NCBI GenBank assembly: GCA_037178975.1
Contig: JASJZH010000002.1
Location: forward strand, 6,623,501-6,687,500
Length of the DNA: 64,000 bases
Direction: 5' to 3'
DNA from: Oscheius tipulae
Taxonomy: Eukaryota; Nematoda; Chromadorea; Rhabditida; Rhabditidae
Of this stretch, positions 47,979 through 63,000 are shown one piece after another. The position numbers were made by a program, and so were the translations under genes. The notes under the pieces were generated by a model. That model did not search any database. It worked only from the letters and a program-made list of their open reading frames with translations, and was not told where the DNA came from. Position 1 is the stretch's first letter; each line of letters opens with the position of its first letter.

Positions 47979-50563
47979 CTCTAAAAAACCGAGTCAACAG
48001 AGTCGAGAGAGAAATTAAGAGAGGGTGAGGAGAGAAAAAAACAAGTGGAACTAAGAGATCAGAAAGCAGTAGGGCCACACCTCAAAACAGACAGAGAGAC
48101 AGAGGGAGGAAGAAAGGCAGAAAGACTGAGAGGGAGTGATAGAGGTGAGACTTTTGGTCCTTGGTATGAGTACAGGAACAAAGTACAAGCCCTGCCATAT
48201 ATTTCGGCGGTTTGCCCGCGTCCCTTAGTCAGAAATCGAAAATGAACAAGAGAGACAGAGGGAAAAAGTGCGAAAAACCGTGAGTGTTCTGCTTATCTTT
48301 GAAGATGCAGAAAAAGCTTGGCGGTTTGGCAAACAACATGTTTTCGTCCCGACACCACTAGAAAAATATGCCGAAGCAGGAAGCTGTAAGGAAGTATACC
48401 GCACCTAATTAACCTAGAGAAAGCATTACGGCACCTCCAACCACAGAACGGGTCGTCGTTCTGGCGGGACGCCACCAAAAGGAGAGAGACAGAGAGAGAG
48501 AGCGAGTGCAAAGGACACGAAAACATCGGGCGTGCGAGTCATGTGGATCTCTGTCTCCCTGTTTTTCAGTTGGGGATACCCCTGCTAAGGACATTGATAA
48601 GGCGTTCTCTATTTAAAACCCAGATCCCCTTGTTTGTCCAAAAAGAAGGAAAAGTTCGTCTCTCGGCCATGTTTTCACGTTTATATAGGGAGGCTTTCAG
48701 ACGGCAGAGAACGATCAGTCAGTATCCGAAAGATTGTCTCTGATGCAATGTGACAGGGTCGAAAGAGCTCTGCCGCTTGTTTCAGTGCTGCTATTTTTCG
48801 TGGTGCGGGTACGGCATGCACCGGAGCATAACAAGGGAGAGAGGGAAGCAGGAGAGGGTTGTTTACACTCTAGCCATTAATTTTCAAAACTTCGATTAGC
48901 CTGATTATAGAAAGAGACAAAGACACATAGAGACATGCAAACTGAGAAATAGAGAGAAAGAGACACAGAGACACAGAGCTTGACAGGGTAACCGTCAGAG
49001 GCAGTACCAGTAGTGCCACCACTAGTAGCTTCGGAAAGTCAAGAGAGTCAACCATCCTCGACAAGCAGTGCTACACAGAACTGACAACTGCACAGACAAG
49101 CTTAGGTCAGCCTGTCATTTCCTGTCAAGTATTAGCTAGGTTTGTCGCTACTGAGTTAGTCTACCAGATGCTCTCCCACTGCCTTGTCGTTTCCTACTCG
49201 TCTCTCGACTATCAGTAGCTGCTACCAGGACAATAGTGAGTTTCACTACATCAGGTTAGAGCCAAAAAAGTCCGAAGGCAGAATCTGCTAACATGATCTG
49301 ACAAGTTAACCTACTCTAAAGAAAAGGAATGGTCTTTTATTCTATGGTCTGGAATCAGCCAAATCGCTGAGCATAGTGTCAACCTTTCAACACAAACATC
49401 AGGAGGGAGATGAGCTACGTTCTCGGGGAATTCCTTGCCAAAAGATGCAATGTCAGCGGCACTAGTTAGATTTATATACCAACTTGGAACATATCTAGTT
49501 CTCCTTTATCGTAATCTTAATCCAAAACATAAAGATTTCTTTGAGCTTTACGAGTTATAAAACATCACAAAAACTCTCAATGTTTGGAGTTGCTGTGTTT
49601 GCGAACATCGGCCGCTACAGCTTTCACAACCCTCATAGTCCGTCCATTTCACGTTTCCCATTTTGAGCAGCGGCTGATTGGATGTCCGCCTAGGATGATG
49701 AATTGTCTCTTTGTCTCTCGGCTGAGTGACTGTTTTTGGAGTTGCTGTCATTTTTGAAAAATCTTTTGTGAGCGGATAACTCATTCCTTCTCTCTATATA
49801 ACTGTCTGTTTGTCTCTCTCTCTCTCTCTCTCTCTTTCTCTAACTGTACCTCCGCCAACACCTTTCCTGTTAACTGATAACAAATATCGGCAGATTGCTT
49901 TCTATCCTTATCTCCAAAATGCAACAACAGCAAAATTACAAGCCCAATTTGCCAGACCCTAGTTCTTTTTGATTGACTCTCATTTATGATTCATGGTCTC
50001 ATTGGCGTCTCCTGAATAATTCCCTGGGTCCCATTCCCAGCAAGAGACTCCGCCCCTTTCCCTCTCCCGCTCCGCTCAAGTTCAGTCGATATTCAAAGAG
50101 GAATGGTTTCCCGCGTCGAGGGTCAGATCCAATGACCGCGGGTCTTTGAGAGTCAGTGTCCACTGTTCGGCAGTCCCGTGCCGCGTTGCTCGAGCACGCG
50201 TCGCGGGCTGCCGATAAGCGAGGCGGTGGCGCGAAATTCAAGTGTGCGCGGTTGTGGCGGGCGAGGGGGCTGGACACTTCCAAGTCAGCGCACGAGCTCT
50301 CCCTACCCGCTCTGTCTTTTGCAGTTTGTTTGATTCCGTTTTTGATCCCTATTCATTTCCTGTCCTTTCCTAGTGAGATCCCATAAAATGACAGGTCTTA
50401 TCTTCCCATAAGCCTCCCCTTTTTTTGCGACCTCTATCGATTTTTGGCTAGGGGGATTGTGAAACCAGCGCTCGCGTTGACCCCAATCCCGCGTCGCTTC
50501 GGCTCTCTCGCTCTCCTACTACAATTTCACAACCAATCCAGTCCATCTTCTAGAAAGAACAAC
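47979..50563. other. Intergenic region upstream of alpha-tubulin
   Basis: About 2.6 kb between the divergent starts of the F-box gene and alpha-tubulin. It contains GAGAGACAG-type low complexity (about 48070-48130, 48480-48505, 48905-48980) and a (CT)n run (about 49815-49838). A GC-rich stretch (about 50030-50300) lies roughly 300-500 bases before the tubulin ATG and could be promoter sequence. Polypyrimidine/AG stretches just before 50564 could be 5' UTR splice sites. No coding gene is convincing. Confidence 0.45.
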
Positions 50564-52937
<2,374 letters not shown>

Positions 52938-53422
52938 GCCAGTATTGTTCTGTTACCTGTATTTAAATAAATAAGTATTAAAAAGTCTCCTGTTGTCTTT
53001 GTCGTGGTTGCTTGCCCTTTGTTTTAGTGAAAAAGTGACAGAATTCCAGCCATTTGCTTGAAAAACCAGTGGAAACATAAAATGCGTACATTTTTGCGGC
53101 GACGACCAATTACGTACGTATTTTCTTGACGACGTTTAAAAATAATTTTGTTCTGTCTCCCTTACCGAAATGAAGCGATGTTTCCGGGCCAGTCTTCTCT
53201 ATAAAAACAAGAAAGTAAGCCTTTTTGACATTCCGGACGAAAAAAAAATGCCTTCGTCATCGCCTTGATTGATATCTCTATTACGCGAACAGTCTGTGAC
53301 CGTCTTTCCTTCTCCTCCGTGTCTTTTTGACCTTGATACATGGCCGAATAAACTAAAAACTAAATCTTCTGCTAAACAAGCTTAGACTATGCTATAACAT
53401 GCTTTCATTCCAGAAATTTAGA
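52938..53422. other. Spacer between alpha-tubulin and the DUF2452 gene
   Basis: About 485 bases with the tubulin 3' end and, just before the next ATG, a CATTCCAG acceptor at about 53405-53412 that may be a trans-splice site. Nothing else recognised. Confidence 0.45.
52966..52971 (+). terminator. AATAAA polyadenylation signal of alpha-tubulin
   Basis: Canonical hexamer 28 bases after the tubulin stop codon, within an AAATAAATAAG stretch. Confidence 0.7.
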
Positions 53423-54097
53423 ATGGAAGTCGACGAGCCGAGTGAGGACAATCAGATGACCACTTTCAGCAACAACTCTCCTTTCTGTAAGTCACTCCCG
53501 CTTCTCATTAATCTCATTTTCCAGCTAATACAAACCTGGTCGAGCCGAGACCATCTAACGAGCGAGCCGTGGTCAGTGCTCGTCATACTGATCGAAAAAC
53601 TCCAGATGAGTTGATAGCATTAGCATCACAACTCACTACGGCTCGGTAGGACTCTATTATCTCCCAAGTTACACTATTTTCAGCGAATTGGTGAAGGGAA
53701 GGGCCTGCGACAGACTGAAACAGATAGCCGAACAGATGGAGGAGCTGCATTTACAAGCCAAACGTGTCCTGGAAGATGCCTCGAGGGACGAGGACCTTCA
53801 TATGGTCCCCTGTAACATGGAAAAACAGCCTGGGAGGCTGTATCACCTCTACAGACGAGCTGACGGCTACAGGTACCTTTTTTCTTGTGTAAACCCACCC
53901 AATGTAGGTACTTCTCCATGTTAAACCCGTCGGAATGGCAGAAACTCGAAAAACAGGAGGAGTACGTCGGCTCCTTCCGTCTCGAATACGATCGGAGCTG
54001 GACGCCGTGGGAAGAAACGGCGGATCGTGATCGTAAATATGCCCAGATGCAGAATTTGCTCAAATCCGGACCGTCGGCCCTAGGCTGGAGGAACTGA
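53423..54097 (+). CDS. C1orf50 homologue (DUF2452 family)
   Basis: Exons 53423-53486, 53525-53645, 53684-53872 and 53908-54097 join to 188 codons (187 aa), similar to the human protein. Family marks: a helical IAEQMEELHLQAKRVLEDA segment, DEDLHMVPCNMEKQPGRLYH, the YRRADGYRYFSMLNPSEW block and the RSWTPWEE motif. The function of the family is unknown. Introns are 35-38 nt. The start follows a CATTCCAG acceptor by 10 bases. An AATAAA at 54104-54109 lies only seven bases after the stop, so the 3' UTR is very short. Confidence 0.9.
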
Positions 54098-54103
54098 GAT
54101 CCA

Positions 54104-54109
54104 AATAAA
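54104..54109 (+). terminator. AATAAA polyadenylation signal of the DUF2452 gene
   Basis: Canonical hexamer seven bases after the TGA stop. Confidence 0.65.
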
Positions 54110-54839
54110 AATTGCCATATTAAATGTTTCCGAGAAACTAAAAAAAATGTTGTTTAAATTTTGTGTTGTTTGCCGCTATTGTTGCTTCAATAACCTTACC
54201 TGTTTACATGTAACTAGTAACGATTTTTGACCGAAATTTGACGTGGACAGAGCCTGCCTCTTCGAACTTGGAAATTTTTATCAGCACCAGCAGGCGCATA
54301 TATCTGTAGGACTAAAAGTAGACCTCATTTGCGCTTTTATTTTGGTCGGAAATGCAATTGACCGTCTCTAGCGTTATGATTTAGCCGTTAGACAAGCATT
54401 GACATTAAAAAAACTGGCCGAAATTTCAGTTTATGATTACAGACTTTGTTTAGCACTTTACAGTCAAAAAATATTGTATTTCACCGTGTTTCGTTCCCAG
54501 TTTTGCCTAAAGTTTCACTGGAAACGTTGATGTAAGGGGTAAGCAGTACATGTCCAACAAAGGAATGATTTTCCAAGATAAAATGAATGCTTTCTAACAA
54601 GTTATCTCGAAACCCTCGTTCATCATGTAAATTTATTTTTAGTTACGCTTATCTACGATCCTTGCGGCAAAAAAATACTCTAATTACGCTAAAATTTGTC
54701 CGGGCCTCTAAACATACATATTCTGACCTTTAAACATACATATTTTCCTCCTTAAACTGCTCAAATACTGCTCTTACACATCCTTTCTCAAATCCAGCTT
54801 TTAGTTTTCACAATTTAGCCTAGTTACAATCTATTTCAG
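54110..54839. other. Spacer upstream of ARP6
   Basis: AT-rich non-coding sequence. It ends with CTATTTCAG directly abutting the ARP6 ATG, a strong candidate trans-splice acceptor giving almost no 5' UTR. No other feature seen. Confidence 0.45.
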
Positions 54840-56608
54840 ATGGTAGCAGCCGTCGACGACGTGGTGATATTGGACAATGGAGCCTATAGTGTCAAAGTGG
54901 GCACTAGCAGGGATGAGGAGCCGAGGTTTGTCCATTTTTTTGCTAAAATCCATCAAGAACTGCAGAATTGTGCCAAATTGTATCTTCAAGGCCAAATCCG
55001 AGAAGAAACGAGTCTTTGTGGGCACGGAAATCGACGACTGTGCCGACAAGTCCGGCATCTACTACACGTACTCCTGCGAGAAGGGTTATATAGGTAACTT
55101 TCTTGATTTTGCCTAACTTTGCTCAATTTTTTTTAGTAAACTACGACGTGCAGCAGCAGATCTGGGACCGGGCCCTGGCTGACTACCTGCCGGATGCACG
55201 CAATTCGAAGCTCGTGATGACGGATTTGAACTATCTGATTCCGGCCATCAAGGATCAGTCGTTCGAGATCATTTTCGAGGAGTTCGAGTTTGGCAAGCTG
55301 CACAAGTCTTCAGGTTACTTTAGATTCATGAAAAGAGTGATACAGTAGGCCAAAAAGACCCAGAATGTTCTTCTATCGATATTCAACCATATGATTTCCA
55401 GCCCCGGCCTTCTCATCCCTCTCCTCCGACAGCGCAGCCCTTGTGATCGACTGCGGTTTCAGCTGTACCACGGTCTCTGCCTTCTTCGAAGGACAGCCCA
55501 TCAAAAATGCCACAATTAGGTCAGCTCCCCACTTTTCCCTTTTCAACCTCGCACATATTCAGAATTGATCTCGGCGGGAAGACCCTGACGAATCAGCTGA
55601 AGGACTGGATCTCCTTCCGCGAGATTAACGTCATGGAAGAGACCTACGTGGTCAACGAGTGCAAGGAGGACTGCTGCTTCGTTTCTCTAAACCTCGAGAA
55701 GGATCTCGAAATTGCCCGACTCGGCCAGGGGAAGAACACGATCAGAAGAGACTACGTGTTGCCGGACTTCTCGGATCTGATGAGAGGATATATTCGCGGA
55801 GAGGATGAGAAAGTCGAGGGTTCCGTGATCAGGATGAATCTGGAAAGGTTTATGATTCCCGAGGCACTTTTTAGGTAGGATTTTAGCTATTTTTTTAGTT
55901 TTCGTGATCGCAATATGCCTAGGTGATTCTCAACAGTTTAAGCTGTAAAATGATCATGGTTTGAGACCCGTTTCGGTACCTTCCTTTCAAAAAAGTTTCC
56001 GCAACTCTTAGAAGTTTTCAAGCAAAGTTGATTAATTATTAATAGGAAAAAGTGCTGGATACATATCCAAGCCACATGACCTAACGGCTGTAGAGAATGT
56101 GGCTTTAGATAAACGACAAGAACTGACAGTATGAGTAGTGGCAGAGCACAGAAAACTTTCTTTTTACAAGTTGGTTAGGCTTCTAGCCCAAAACGGCACC
56201 ATACAATAAGCTGTCATCTTTCAGTCCCTCAAATCTCCTCATGGACCAGATGGGCGTAGCAGAAGCTGCCGCTGAGGTGATCAGTCGCTGTCCGAAGAAT
56301 ATGCGCTACAGTCTGGCCAGTAACATCGTCGTCACCGGCGGTTCCACCAAATTCCCCAACTTTACCGAGAGATTGTAAGCTTTTCCACTTTGCTTAAAAT
56401 TACCTCCATTTTCAGAAAAACGGAGCTGGATTCGATGCTGGGTGAGTACAGCGCCTCAGAGTTCCTCCCAGTCGCCGATCCGCTCACACATGCCTGGACA
56501 AAGGCTCGCGAGGCTGCCAAAGGATTAGAATTTGTGAGCCGTGGCGAGTATGCTGAACACGGTGGCGACGCTATCGCCAAGCGATTCATCAATTTTGTTG
56601 ACAATTAG
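54840..56608 (+). CDS. arp-6: Actin-related protein 6 (SWR1/SRCAP-type chromatin remodeller subunit)
   Basis: Seven exons: 54840-54925, 54966-55093, 55137-55313, 55402-55519, 55563-55874, 56225-56374, 56416-56608. They total 388 codons (387 aa), close to ARP6 elsewhere. Actin-fold landmarks in order: VVILDNGAYSVKVG (phosphate loop 1), IVPNCIFK, a VNYDVQQQIWD block typical of ARP6, LVIDCGFSCTTVSAFF (phosphate loop 2), RIDLGGKTLTNQLKDWIS, HVM-like NVMEETYVVNECKEDCCFVS, DYVLPDFS, MGVAEAAAEVI and NIVVTGGSTKFPNF (adenosine-site loop). ARP6 is a nuclear subunit needed for depositing histone H2A.Z. Introns are mostly 40-90 nt; one (55875-56224) is 350 nt and carries a short repeat shared with the next spacer. 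Confidence 0.92.
56073..56120. repeat. Short interspersed repeat, copy in ARP6 intron
   Basis: CATGACCTAACGGCTGTAGAG ... ATAAACGACAAG resembles, in reverse orientation, the tandem units at 57992-58138 and the copies near 56711-56820. Confidence 0.45.
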
Positions 56609-57063
56609 GGCTTCCTCTTTTTGTTATTTTGTTCTGTATATAAAACGATCTCATCGAGTTTAAAGGTGCAACTGGAGATTTGTCTTTCCTTGGTGGTGGT
56701 TCTCGCTCGCATAAACAACAAGAACTAACTTTGTGAAAGCTGTATCCGCAGCCTGACTGGATAAATGACTTGAACTAACAGCTGTGGAGGCTGTGACTCA
56801 CGATAAACGACAAGGCCTAGCATTTGGCTGTTGTGATGCCATTTTTTTTAGGCCTTCTCTCCTTCGTTCTCCATCCCGTGACATAAAACAGTCTCATCGA
56901 CCCCTCTAAGAGAACAGGCGTGACTCACAAAACACAATTCAATAATTCTGCTGTGCGCCCGAGACGGGCCGGGGAAAGGGCCGCAAAAAGTTGTCCTTCC
57001 GTCCCTGACAATCGGTCGTCGCGCGCGCGCTATCTCCTCTGCCCTGATAAGACGCAGAGCGCC
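56609..57063. other. Spacer between ARP6 and the NRF-6-like gene
   Basis: About 455 bases holding at 56711-56820 two degenerate copies of a short repeat (CTAACAGCTGTGGAGGCTGTG then CGATAAACGACAAG in the better copy). Immediately upstream of the next gene is a GC-rich CGCGCGCGC stretch (about 57020-57028) that may be promoter or 5' UTR. Confidence 0.45.
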
Positions 57064-60000
57064 ATGCGTGCCCTCTTCTTACTGCTGCTGCCAGCCGCCG
57101 TGCTCCCGGCACTTCACGGTCAGTATAAGAGAGCGAGAGAGAGAGAGACGATTTTTTATGACCCGGTTTGTCAGCTGATACGAGCTGCGGCTATCAGGCT
57201 GGAAAGTTTCAACATTCTGAGAAATTGACTTTTTTGAACGGACGTTCGCTTTTTAAGACTTACAATGGACAGGCTATTCGGACCGATCAGCTTTGGCCCA
57301 AGAAGCTCGTGCTCTCTTTGACACAAGGCAGAGTTCAAGGCGAGACAAAAGAAGCGGCGATCTGTTTGGAAGTGAAGAGGATTACGACGAGGAAGATGTT
57401 GAGGTGCGTTAACCATTTTGTTGATAACGGTTTTAAAAGACCCGTAACCCAGTTTTCTGAGATTACCTGACCCTGTTCGCAAAACTGTCCTCACGGCGAC
57501 TGATTATGGTCGACCTTCAGTCGGTTGTCACTCAATTAGAGGGAACATATTGATTGGACAGAGACAGGGCGAATGGACATTGCATTTTCAGATAATGGGA
57601 TCCTTGTTCACAAAGTTCCTGGCCGATTCGGACCAGCATCTGATTCTCGACTTGGACTTTTTCCGCCACTTTTTCAACTACGCAGAAGCGTATAGACAGG
57701 GCATGGAGAAGGGAGACGTGGACTTAGTGAAAATCGTCTTCAGCATGGTAGAGAAGATGAGACAGTTTGACATCTCTCCAGGCAAGTTGCTTATGAGAGA
57801 CCGTGAATTTCTGCAGAATGCACCTCCGATATGTTATACCTGGCCTGGACTGCTGTCGAATACGCGACCTATGTGGAGGAGACGAAGAACTGTACTGACT
57901 GCAAGTGTACTCCGCTGAATCAGCAGAAGAGAAATGCTCGTACTTGGATCTTTGATGGTAGGTTGTTTATTTTGCTTCGCAAGCCAAAAGACCCACAGCC
58001 TCTACAGCTGTTAGGTCATATCGTTTTTCCAATGTCGTTAGGGCCGTGGCTTCTACAACTGTTAGGTCATCTCGCTTATCCAAAGGCTACAACAACCACA
58101 GCCTCCACAAATTTAGGTCATGTCGTTTTTCGAAGCTACAACATCATGATTTCTCTAGCAAAACACTTTTCAGTTCTGGACTCTATTGGTAAAGTTCCCT
58201 CCGGTATTCTTGGTGGTAACAACCTCTGGGTTGGCTCCTGGACAACCTGCAGAAAGATCCATGTGATTAAGAACAGTCAAGGGTTGGTCCTTTCCCAGGT
58301 TGATCACTTTTCTGTTCAGACAAAAATGGAATGGTCAGTACTGTCTGGCCCATCTGTCAGCCTACGAGAGAGACAACCCGCTCAAGGCTTTGGCCAAGAC
58401 TGGACCCATTGATGGCTACTGCTAGTTAGTTCAGAATAGTAGCTTTTATCTTTCATCTAGTGAGAACAAGACAGAAGAAACCACAGCTTCTCCGAATGAC
58501 GATCAATGTTTTGATCTGATCCCCATGCTAAATTTTGGAGTCTGTATGCCGGACTCTTGCACAAACTATGACGTCACCAGGATGCTAACATTTGGTTCTT
58601 TTCCTTTCCTACAGTGTTATTAGGAGTTTCAGCAATCCGAGCTGCAGAAGGAGCCCTGGGTCGAGATGCTGTCTGCGAGGTGGCGGTCGAGTGCCGCCGA
58701 GAGACACAGGAAGCAGCCATGAGCAGCAATACCATGGCCATGTGGGCACTGTGGGTGTCTCTGTCTCTCTGTTTCTCTGTTCCTTTGTCTTTTTGTTTCT
58801 GTGTTCCACTGTCTCTCTGTCGCTCTGTCGCTCTGTCTCACTCTCCTTCTGTCTCTCTGTTCACCTGCAACTATATCCTGGTACTTTATTCTAAGCTAGA
58901 CGACTATCATGATCATAATGGATGTATAGACTGACGAGTTTCTTGTTGAGACCAAACTTGGCCACAATTAATACCCTTCTATCTTCCCCATCATCTGCTA
59001 ACAATACAGTGCGCGTCATAACTATAAAGGCACCCCAGTTTTTAGCTGTAGAACCAAAACTACGCACTTCAAAAAAAAATTTGACAATGCCATCTTTTTC
59101 TTCGGTATTCAAAACTCTTGTAAAAAATTCTACAGATCCATCGGATTATCCTACTACCCTAGGTAAACAAAAAGGTCTCGAAGTGTCGAATTCAGAAGCG
59201 TCAAAACTAAAAAGGCAGACGGTATTAAGAGTTTTTCCTTATCGAGACATGTTAAATCATGCGTATAAAAGAATGGAAAAGTTGCTTCTGGCACTCATTC
59301 AACACCTGCTCATCTCCGAATACCTTTGTGATGCCTCTAGGAGCCCGCCTAACGGATGTAGAGAGGGGACAGGTTGACGTCCTTGCTGGTCAAGGATTGA
59401 GCAACAGGGCCATAGCTACTACCATTGGACGCTCTCCTACCGTGGTGGACAATTATCGCAAGGATCCTGTTGGCTATGAAGCTAAAAACAGAGGAGGAAG
59501 ACCAAGAAAGCTGACAATCAGGGACGAGCGAATGATCGCTCGAACTGTCTCCAACAAAAGAATGACCACTGCTCTCCTGAAATCCGATCTCCGTCTCACT
59601 GTTTCGAACAGCACTGTTCTCCGTCCATCCACAGGAATGTTTATTTGATCAGACAGAAGATGAAGTCTGCTCCCCGACTTCTTCCTCGCCACATTGCCGA
59701 TAGGATAACCTTTGCAAGAAAAAACTTCAATACTGCCTGGACTAGATTTACCCGATCTCAATCCGATTGAAAATCTCTGGGGAATTCTCGTCAGAGAGGT
59801 GTACAAGAGCAGCAAGCAGTTCTCAACTGTACAGGAGCTGAAGAATGCCATTCTTATCGCCTGGAGGACCCTGAACCCCATCGTTTTGAAGAATCTTTCT
59901 CTCTCGATGAACAGCCGTCTGTTCCAGTTGATCTCCCGCAACGGAAAAACCACCGACTACTGAAACATTTAAAGTTAAGCTATTTATATGAATTGTTTTG

Positions 60001-63000
60001 TTAGTGCCTTTTTAGTTTTGACGCTTCTGAATTCGACACTTCGAGACCTTTTTGTTTACCTAGGGTAGTAGGATAATCCGATGGGTCTGTAGAATTTTTT
60101 TACATGGGTTTTGAATACCGTAGAAAAAGATGGCATTGTCAGATTTTTAAAAAAAATGCGTAGTTTTGGCTCCACAGCTAAAAAATGGGGTGCCTTTATA
60201 GTTATGACGCGCACTGTATGTTCCAACAAGCCAACTCTCCTTTCTTTCGGATACCCTAAAGTGGTCCTTACTAGGGAGAGGAAAAGGCTCTTGTACTGTG
60301 TACACTTTACACTAGCCATATGACCACCAAAAGTACTGGGAAATGTTTTCAGTTAAAAGCATCCAACTTTGGCTTATGCCCCGTTGGGGCTCATGACAGG
60401 TAGATGCTGTTCCAGTCGAGCTACCCCGACGGGAGCAGCGTTCTCCCACAGTCGCTAGCTTGAAAACTGACTCGATTTGACTCGACTTGCCAACAATTAG
60501 TGTGCGCACAAGTGGTGTACACTAATTGCAATAATCGCTTCAGACATACAGAGACTTTTGGGCATTTTGAACTACAGGGTGACGCATTATTACGAGTACA
60601 CGATGCGCTGGCGCGTTTTTACTTTTTGAGCTAGAATCTTTTCCATTTGTGGTTTTTAAAAGTTGCTTTATTTTTTTGAATAATATTCTTCCGTCTTATG
60701 TCAATACATGTGCAATTTTGAGAATGACGAAGTCCTCGGTTATCGCGAATCAATCATCAACGTCCACAAGGAAGTTCGCTCGACGCGTGAGATCCAGAAA
60801 CGTCTGAAATGCCCAAGAAACCTTGTATATACTACCATCCGAAGGTTCAAGGAGCTGGGTACCACTTCTGGCCGTTCTGGACGAAGAAGGCGTCATTCTA
60901 TCGTCGCCGCAGCAAATGTCAAGTTAGTTCGTGGCCGCCTTCGTCACAACCCGGCGCGCTCCATCCGAGGTCTTTTTCCAAATTTGGAAATTTCGCTGAG
61001 GCCAATGCAAAGAATTGTCAAGAACAAACTTAAATTCAACGCTTACAAGAAAAACAAAGATCATATCCTTACGGATGCAATGAAACAGCAGCGGAAAGAC
61101 AGATGCAAGGGATTGTTGCGCAGATGCCGTCAAGATGCTCATCTTTCGATTCTTTTCACGGACGAGAAGGTTTTCACGGTAGAGCAAGTTCTCAACAAGC
61201 AAAACGATCGAATCTACGCAAAATCAAGATCTCATACCGTCATTAGCCGTAAATCTCATCCTCAATCCGTCATGGTTTTCGCAGGAATCACAAGCAACGG
61301 AAAAACGCCGCTCATTTTTGTGCCACAAGGGGTAAAAGTGAACAGTGCCAACTATCTTGACCTTCTTCGTACCGAAGTTTTGCCGTGGGCTCAAACACAC
61401 TTTCAAAACAAGCCGTGGACATATCAACAGGACTCGGCCCCGCTCACAAAGCTCGTATTGTTCAAGACTTCTGTCGCCAGAACTTCCCAGGATTCATCTC
61501 AGCTCAAAAGTGACCCTCCATTTCTCCTAATCACAATCCACTTGACTACAGCGTCTGGTCGGTCTTGGAAGCCAAAGCCTGCTCAAAGCCCCATTCAACG
61601 CTTCAATCGCTGAAAGACGCCCTCCAAAAAGCTTGGGATGAGCTCGACGGACAGTACCTGCGCGCCACAGTGGATGCCTTTCCGAAGCGCCTCAAGGCTT
61701 GCATGGATGCGGATGGAGGATATATTGAAATTTGATGCTGAATATTATTCAATAAAATATTTGTTGTTGTCCAGAGACAAACAATGATCCGAGCCGTTTG
61801 CCACGACCTCTTTTTCCTGTATTCGTAATTATGCGCCCTGTAGATATCTAGCTATTTGTTTTCATGTAAACTTTAAAAAAATTGCTTTTAGTTATTTGAA
61901 GTTACAATTGGGGTCTAATGGGAAGCGCTCGTTGTACAGAAGAATCTGAGAATGTTTCCTACCGGCTGGACAGATTTCACTTTGTGAGATTGGGCTAAGC
62001 TTGACCGAGTTCAGTACTGTATCCAGTGTTCCAATCTTGAAAAAACAACCACCCTGGCACGATTGTCCACTGCCAGTCTCATAGCTTCCACTATTTGTAA
62101 TGTACTGACCTTGTCAGCTGTAACAATTAAGATGAGGAAGAAAATGCAGAGACCAACATAGCTTCCACGTTCTATTCTTTGTCCATGTTTGTACCCAGGT
62201 TGCAATCGGGAATGGCCACAAATGGTGAGAGTGTCTGGCAGAGATCTTTGAGACTACAAGAAAGTGAGACAGAGATCTGTTACAGATACTTCGTCCTCTT
62301 GACAGTGATAATGATGGTCTTCGGCACATTGTATGATCTCTTCGTCTTCCAGGCAGAATTGGAAAAGTTGCCTCCCGATGTGGCCAAGACTCATCGAGAT
62401 AAGTCACGTGAGTTTCACTGTCTCTGTCTTTCTCATTCCTACATATTTCCAGACCTCTTCGTCCGAGTAGTTCTCGCCTACAGCATGTACGAAAACGGTC
62501 GCTGGATCCTTAACACCAAGAAGAACGACGGAGACATTGACTGTCTCCACGGAATGAGAGTGCTGAGTATGTGCTGGATCATCCTGGGACACACCTACTA
62601 CTACATTGGTAGGAGTCTGACCACTGACAATCTGATTCCAACACTCATCAACTTCCCCAAAATGTTCTATACCCAAATAATTGTCCAGGCTCCACTGGCT
62701 GTGGACTCCTTCTTTTTTCTCAGGTACTGATTCCGTCACAATTAAAATAGCTTTCTATTCAGTGGAATGCTTTCTTCCTACCTCTTCTTCAAACGAGTCT
62801 TCAAGCTGAAAACCTTGAGGAACTTCTCCAGTCCCCTGGTCTGGCTGATGATTGCCTTCAAGCGCTACACTAGGTAGACAAAATGTAAACGAATACATGG
62901 GCATAGATTGACACCAACTTATGCTGTAATCATGCTCTTCGACGTGACTCTGTTCATGTACGTGTCTTCTGGTCCGTTCTGGAGAGCTATTGAACCTCAG

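Noticed and set aside
50156-50386. 76-codon open frame upstream of alpha-tubulin
   Set aside because: GC-rich sequence is open in several frames; no homology is recognised and it lies where a promoter or 5' UTR is expected.
52938-54839. Operon of alpha-tubulin, the DUF2452 gene and ARP6
   Set aside because: The genes share a strand and have upstream acceptors, but spacings of 485 and 742 bp are longer than usual for nematode operons and no second-leader signal was seen.
58592-58934. Open frames of ~100 codons rich in Leu, Ser and Cys
   Set aside because: They run into the CTGTCTCT repeat of an intron; the real exon uses only the first part (58633 to about 58754).
60378-60432. tRNA gene on the minus strand
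   Set aside because: Only the 5' half looks like a tRNA; no T arm with a B box follows.
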